64,000 nucleotides of DNA, taken from the NCBI GenBank assembly GCA_008921705.1, contig VFFE01009051.1, forward strand, positions 3,100,343 to 3,164,342, written 5' to 3'. Of the stretch, positions 60,601 to 64,000 are shown one piece after another. How positions within the stretch are numbered: position 1 is the stretch's first letter; each line of letters starts with the position of its first letter. This stretch comes from Burhinus oedicnemus. Lineage: Eukaryota; Chordata; Aves; Charadriiformes; Burhinidae. The notes under the pieces are model-generated. The model saw only the letters and a list, made by a program, of their open reading frames with translations, was not told where the DNA came from and did no database searches. The translations under genes were made by a program, and so were the position numbers.

Positions 60601-63451
60601 CTGCTCTGCAATACTCAATGTTATTCCAAAGCATTGGGGATTACTTCTTATTCAGAGGGAAAAGTGCAGAACAGCAACTAATTAAGGTCACTTTTTTCAG
60701 AAGACTGCATCTTTATGGAGACCTCCATCCAAATTACTGTCAGTTTTAACCCTCCTGAAGTTTCAGATTTGATGTGACCAGAGACTAAGGATCAGAGAAC
60801 CACTACTAACGTCTAAAAACATCCTCTTTACTCCGAGTATCTTGCAAGACAGTCATTTGTACCTTACAGCTGTCACAGGCATATTTCTTTACCATTAGTA
60901 CAAATGCATTTAAGTAACACATGCAAGAAAACACCATTCTTGCTCATCGGACAACACAGCTTTCTGAGCACTGAATGACAAAGCAAACTTCTTAAAGTTG
61001 GGAAAGAAGGACAGGCTGATAGGAATGCACCTGCCACAGTAAGAAGCATCCACAGAAACAAATATGCTAAAATTGGATCTGTTCTTCCATGCTAAGAAGA
61101 CTTCTTAACTGCCACAAAAAGGTGGCACATAATACTGCTTCATTAGCTCAGCTCAGGTCAGTAGGTTCTCAATTAAATTTACTGTAATAAATCCTACCTG
61201 TGTCCCTACTGATTGGCTGGAAGTTCTTTTTTCCTCTCCCTTCTGAGCCTAAGTTGCTGACACTAAAGGTGTGTTAGCCCCAGAAGTGTGCAGAAAGAGA
61301 GGAAAAGAATATAGCAAGAGAAGTGACCAGGTGAGAATGTACAACAATATCGACATATATGTTTTGGGGAGGCTGTTCCTCACCTTGTAACTTCCTCCAC
61401 ACAGACACAGTATGACTTTTCTAGAATTACAATGTAACAATTCTCCTCTTCAATTACATAATTTCTGAATTCATCCCACAGCTCAATGGTGAATTCTGCA
61501 ATAACTTAACAGATCAATGTCTGTCACTGGAAGAAATCCAACCTGTGATCTTTAATGGTCTGGAGAAGTTTCTGTCACCACCCCTACACTCCCCCACTGT
61601 GCCCTGGCTGCCATACCTGGTGCACACAAATATTGCATTTGTCACAAAACACCATTTCATTCCCGTCTTCTCCATCGGGAGACTGACAGACATCACAGAC
61701 AACATCTTCATCATATTCAATCCCAAGTCCTTCTTCCGTCTCAATAGCGTGGTTCATGTTATCATAGCATCGTTGTTCAAACTCCTCTATGACCCTTTCC
61801 ATCGTGTACTCGTCCAGCTCAGGCATCCCTGGGAAACAGGAGTTGTTACTTATTTAAAGGGAAGAGTGATAACCCCCGCCACACACAATTCCAGCTTCTT
61901 TTTTGACAGCTGAGGAGATAGAGCTGACCCCCACACATACACAGGTCATTCCTAGACAATCATGCCTATTCCAGCATAAACCAGGGAAACTAAGAAAAAA
62001 AAGTCAAAGAAGTGTTATAAATGTATCAAACTAATAGGAGTGGAGGACGCAAACCAATCTTTGAAAATCCCGATAAAAACTTTCTTAAACTGATTTTGTC
62101 TTCCTGGTCTTGTTCTCATTTTTCCTTCTGGGACAGCACTGTCTATGGCCTTTGCTCCAATTTTGCAACCCAGATGTCGACTCTTTGGTGAAAGATTCGA
62201 GAATGTTTTGAACCAAAAGTGATGGGGACAGTGGGGGAAAATCAGTGACAAAATCTGCTATGATACTTGTAGCAAACTTGCAGTTTTTAACAACAGTTAT
62301 TGGTTTTTTTACATCTGATCTGGGATTTGGTCTTTTCAAACAGCATCCATCAGAAAATTATGCACAACACCACAGCCACAGGCTGATTACATTGTAGTAT
62401 TCTATCATTCAAATTTGTTAATTATATTAAATTACTATTATAGACCTGAAAAAATATCTATCATAGAAGCAGCAAGAAAAATATCAAAAAAGAGCATGGT
62501 GCTTCCCGCCCTGGCTTCCGTCTCTCGCTTGCCGTGACAATGAGCTGGCTGTAATAATTCCAAGCTGGTATTACACCAACCTTTACCACAAAATCACGCC
62601 ACATAGACACTTGTGAAACCAAGAAAGCTACGCCACTGCAAACAATCACTTTCCTCTTGCAAAGTCAGTTTAGCACAAGAATTTCCATATACTTAAATCA
62701 CTGTAATAAAGCATAGGCTGATATCCTGCTTTCGGTCTGATTCCCAACACCTAACGTTTACTATGACATACAGAAGATGGCAACCTCACGATGTGTGTTT
62801 TAACAAGAAAATCCTCCCTTTGGCTCTCCCTGTGAATAACTGAGCCACAAATTCCACAAAACAAAGAAGAAAAAACTCTCTCTAGCTCCCCCCAGATGAG
62901 AAGACCAACACTCTACACAAGTACTTCCAGCTTCCCCTGCTGACAGGTAAACCCTTGCGGCAGAGATCAATGCATCCCATACTACCCAAACTGAGCAGCT
63001 GAAAGGGAGCAAGAGGGAACATCCAAAATCCTGCTGATGAAAGAGAGTGAGTTTTGCCCTGCAGCCCAGACATACTGCACCAGCAAAGCAGATGATAGCA
63101 GGTTTTAGACCAGTTTGCAACTCAATTCTAACCTCACGACTGCTATCACTTTATAAAAACCCCTTAGAGACATGTCACTGACCGTGCATTTATACGGGTT
63201 AAAAAAAAAAAAGGGGGAAAAAAAAAAAAAAAGGCACCAAAATCACAAGCACTCATTGCTCACCCATTTCTTTGAATTCTTCATTGGCAAGTTGCAACCA
63301 TGCTACGTCCACATCATTGAGATCGTAGCGACACACGCTGTCTGCTAAGGTTCGAATGTCAACGTAGCCCAGCTCTGAAGGCTCCGAACCTGATGAAACA
63401 ATATACTTCCTGGGACGCATAAAGGTGACAGCTTTCGTCTCAGACACAATC
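50790..63451 (-). CDS. JADE1: JADE1 (PHF17), PHD-finger scaffold of the HBO1 complex (7 coding exons, N-terminus missing)
   Basis: JADE1 recruits and orients the HBO1/KAT7 acetyltransferase with ING4/5 and MEAF6 on nucleosomal histone H4/H3 tails, in the nucleus. Seven exons on the - strand join to 2233 nt: 63264-63451, 61617-61828, 60013-60180, 59277-59393, 55023-55550, 52585-52702, 50790-51691. Read in order they give the segment with [15 protein letters not shown] sequence and [19 protein letters not shown]; the first PHD finger (CDVC, FCDKC, HQAC, LCRTC); and a second, extended PHD ([32 protein letters not shown]). A helical [16 protein letters not shown] region comes next. The long basic C-terminal tail contains [17 protein letters not shown] and ends [17 protein letters not shown], as in human JADE1. 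Roughly the first 100 residues (EPL1-like N-terminus) lie past 64000. The gene converges on SCLT1 as in other vertebrates. JADE2 and JADE3 are paralogues, but the C-terminal ending fits JADE1. Confidence 0.95.
52585..52702 (-). CDS. JADE1: JADE1 exon F
   Basis: Acceptor GTCTTCTAG, donor GTATGC, 118 nt. Encodes [35 protein letters not shown] and EGVS with a split Gly codon. It matches [16 protein letters not shown] of human JADE1. Confidence 0.95.
53960..54400 (+). repeat. Ancient CR1/L3-type LINE 3' end
   Basis: The order of blocks matches the old CR1 3' tail: TTGAAACTAGAAAAAACTTC near 54110, GTAATTAGCCATCAGGATCC near 54160, TTTACAAAGGATGCAGTAGA near 54178, then GATTTTAAAGACTAGATGGT and GGCTCTAGGT, ending near TGTATGTGGCCTACACGAGG. 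It lies in the JADE1 intron between exons E and F, opposite to the gene. The family is recalled, not searched. Confidence 0.55.
55023..55550 (-). CDS. JADE1: JADE1 exon E (second PHD end, helical region)
   Basis: Acceptor TTTCTGTAG, donor GTAAGC, 528 nt, 176 codons. It starts [14 protein letters not shown] and [19 protein letters not shown], completing the second PHD with CPKH. A poorly conserved linker (about 40 residues) follows, then [36 protein letters not shown] and [17 protein letters not shown]. If the donor is not used, the frame stays open for about 16 codons, to a stop near 54972. Confidence 0.95.
55551..59276. other. JADE1 intron between exons D and E (3.7 kb)
   Basis: Apart from the microsatellite at 56268-56312 nothing was recognised. 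Short open frames on both strands lack coding character. Confidence 0.6.
56268..56312. repeat. AT/GTAT/CA microsatellite cluster
   Basis: An (AT)n run of about eight units merges into GTAT units and a short ACACAC stretch, in the JADE1 intron between exons D and E. Confidence 0.8.
59277..59393 (-). CDS. JADE1: JADE1 exon D (extended PHD middle)
   Basis: Acceptor CTCTTAG, donor GTAATT, 117 nt, 39 codons. Encodes [31 protein letters not shown] and KVGASIQ. The CSLC pair belongs to the second PHD finger. Confidence 0.95.
60013..60180 (-). CDS. JADE1: JADE1 exon C (PHD finger 1 end, extended PHD start)
   Basis: Acceptor AATACAG, donor GTAGGT, 168 nt, 56 codons, phase 0 at both ends. It begins [18 protein letters not shown], completing finger 1, then [20 protein letters not shown] and [11 protein letters not shown], the knuckle and start of the second PHD. 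Confidence 0.96.
61617..61828 (-). CDS. JADE1: JADE1 exon B (first PHD finger, part 1)
   Basis: Acceptor TTTCCCAG, donor GTATGG, 212 nt. Encodes [40 protein letters not shown], then [20 protein letters not shown] and CNICVHQ. The first two cysteine pairs and the His of the C4HC3 finger are here. The frame joins in phase 0 to exon C. Confidence 0.96.
63201..63232. repeat. Poly(A)/G simple tract
   Basis: Twelve A, five G, then fifteen A. It lies about 30 bases below the donor of JADE1 exon A, that is, just inside the intron on the JADE1 strand. Confidence 0.85.
63264..63451 (-). CDS. JADE1: JADE1 exon A
   Basis: Acceptor GTTTTAG, with a TGTC-repeat pyrimidine tract, lies just above 63451; the donor GTGAGC lies below 63264. 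The 188 nt encode [20 protein letters not shown], then [19 protein letters not shown] and NEEFKEM with a split Gly codon. This is the highly conserved JADE region before the first PHD finger. Confidence 0.94.
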
Positions 63452-64000
63452 CTAAAACAAACAGACAGACAGACATCAGGTATGCTGGGCTGCTGAGAGA
63501 CTTGTTTCTACAGAATTCAAAATGCCTCATTTTAAAGTAACTAACAATCATCAGCAATCACCTAACCATCTAAGCAATCACCTTGCACCACAGCGCAGCT
63601 AAGCAATCATCTTGCGCCACAGAGAAAGCAGTACAGAGCACTTTCATAATGGATTGGAGGTACTGGAAGAAAATAATTGGAGTTTTCTAGAAATCTAATT
63701 CATTACCAGAATTCTAAATAAAATTAAAAGATTAGAGGACAGAGCTGTGCTTACTCTTACCTGAAATCCACACTTGTTTAAAGCTAGAGTAGGAACACTG
63801 TATTTATGTAGTGATGGCTGCCATATACACAGATGTTGAACTCTGTTTAAAGACTTTTTTAAAAATCAATCTGTTTAACTAATATCAAGACCAAGAAAAT
63901 CCAAGGAAAAAAGTAGTATTTCCTGCTATATTTGAAGGTTTTTTTCTTACATTAAGTTTCTTCTGAATTTTTTTTTTTTTTTTGTTGGTATATATGTGTG
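63452..64000. other. JADE1 intron 5' of exon A (partial)
   Basis: No coding exon was seen up to the window edge. The JADE1 exons for the first roughly 100 residues must lie beyond 64000. A short CAGA-repeat (TCTG on the JADE1 strand) forms part of the acceptor tract near 63460-63475. Confidence 0.6.
63968..63983. repeat. Poly(T) run at the window edge
   Basis: A homopolymer of about 15 T near the right edge, in a JADE1 intron. Simple sequence only. Confidence 0.7.

Noticed and set aside
1..64000. CRISPR arrays, operons, tRNA or rRNA genes, bacterial-type mobile elements
   Set aside because: No regularly spaced direct repeats, no cloverleaf or rRNA-like stretch and no dense gene packing. The DNA is vertebrate in structure.

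Overview
The window looks like nuclear DNA from a bird. It is AT-rich and intron-rich, and it contains several CR1 LINE copies (the dominant avian retrotransposon), a solo LTR of avian endogenous-retrovirus type, and two spliced genes in the vertebrate order SCLT1 / JADE1. No bacterial, viral or plasmid gene organisation is present. The species cannot be named from the sequence. The LTR type suggests a non-galliform bird, but that is weak inference.

Layout. Positions 1-2255 are the end of an SCLT1 intron and carry an antisense CR1 fragment at about 1037-1519. Positions 2256-44677 hold 20 coding exons of SCLT1 on the + strand. All splice phases are compatible, and together they encode about 672 residues up to the stop. 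Only the first roughly 12-15 residues lie outside the window. The SCLT1 introns contain a 5'-truncated CR1 with a reverse-transcriptase domain (19838-21220), an antisense CR1 3' end (42163-42720), older degraded CR1-like relics (9240-9740, 9780-10940, 28538-28612), and a 528-bp solo LTR with a 5-bp target-site duplication (34634-35161). The 3' UTR follows, with candidate poly(A) signals at 44880 and 45245. Positions about 45270-47990 are the short spacer between two convergent 3' ends. Positions 47990-63451 hold JADE1 (PHF17) on the - strand: a long 3' UTR with a 57-base homopolymer, then seven coding exons carrying the two PHD-type zinc fingers and the C-terminal half. The first JADE1 coding exons, including the EPL1-like N-terminus, lie beyond 64000.

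The two genes are neighbours by conserved synteny. SCLT1 is a coiled-coil protein of the centriole distal appendages that is needed for ciliogenesis, and it was first described as a linker between a sodium channel and clathrin. JADE1 is the PHD-finger scaffold of the HBO1 (KAT7) histone acetyltransferase complex. They converge tail to tail.

I did not find evidence for a previously undescribed biological system. The items most worth checking are a possible read-through short isoform of JADE1, a 96-codon ORF of unknown nature in a JADE1 intron, tandem in-frame splice donors in SCLT1, a GC-rich island that may be an unrecognised LTR, and the homopolymer next to a poly(A) signal in the JADE1 3' UTR. 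Exon boundaries were set by hand from GT/AG signals, reading phase and recalled vertebrate family similarity; no database search was possible.
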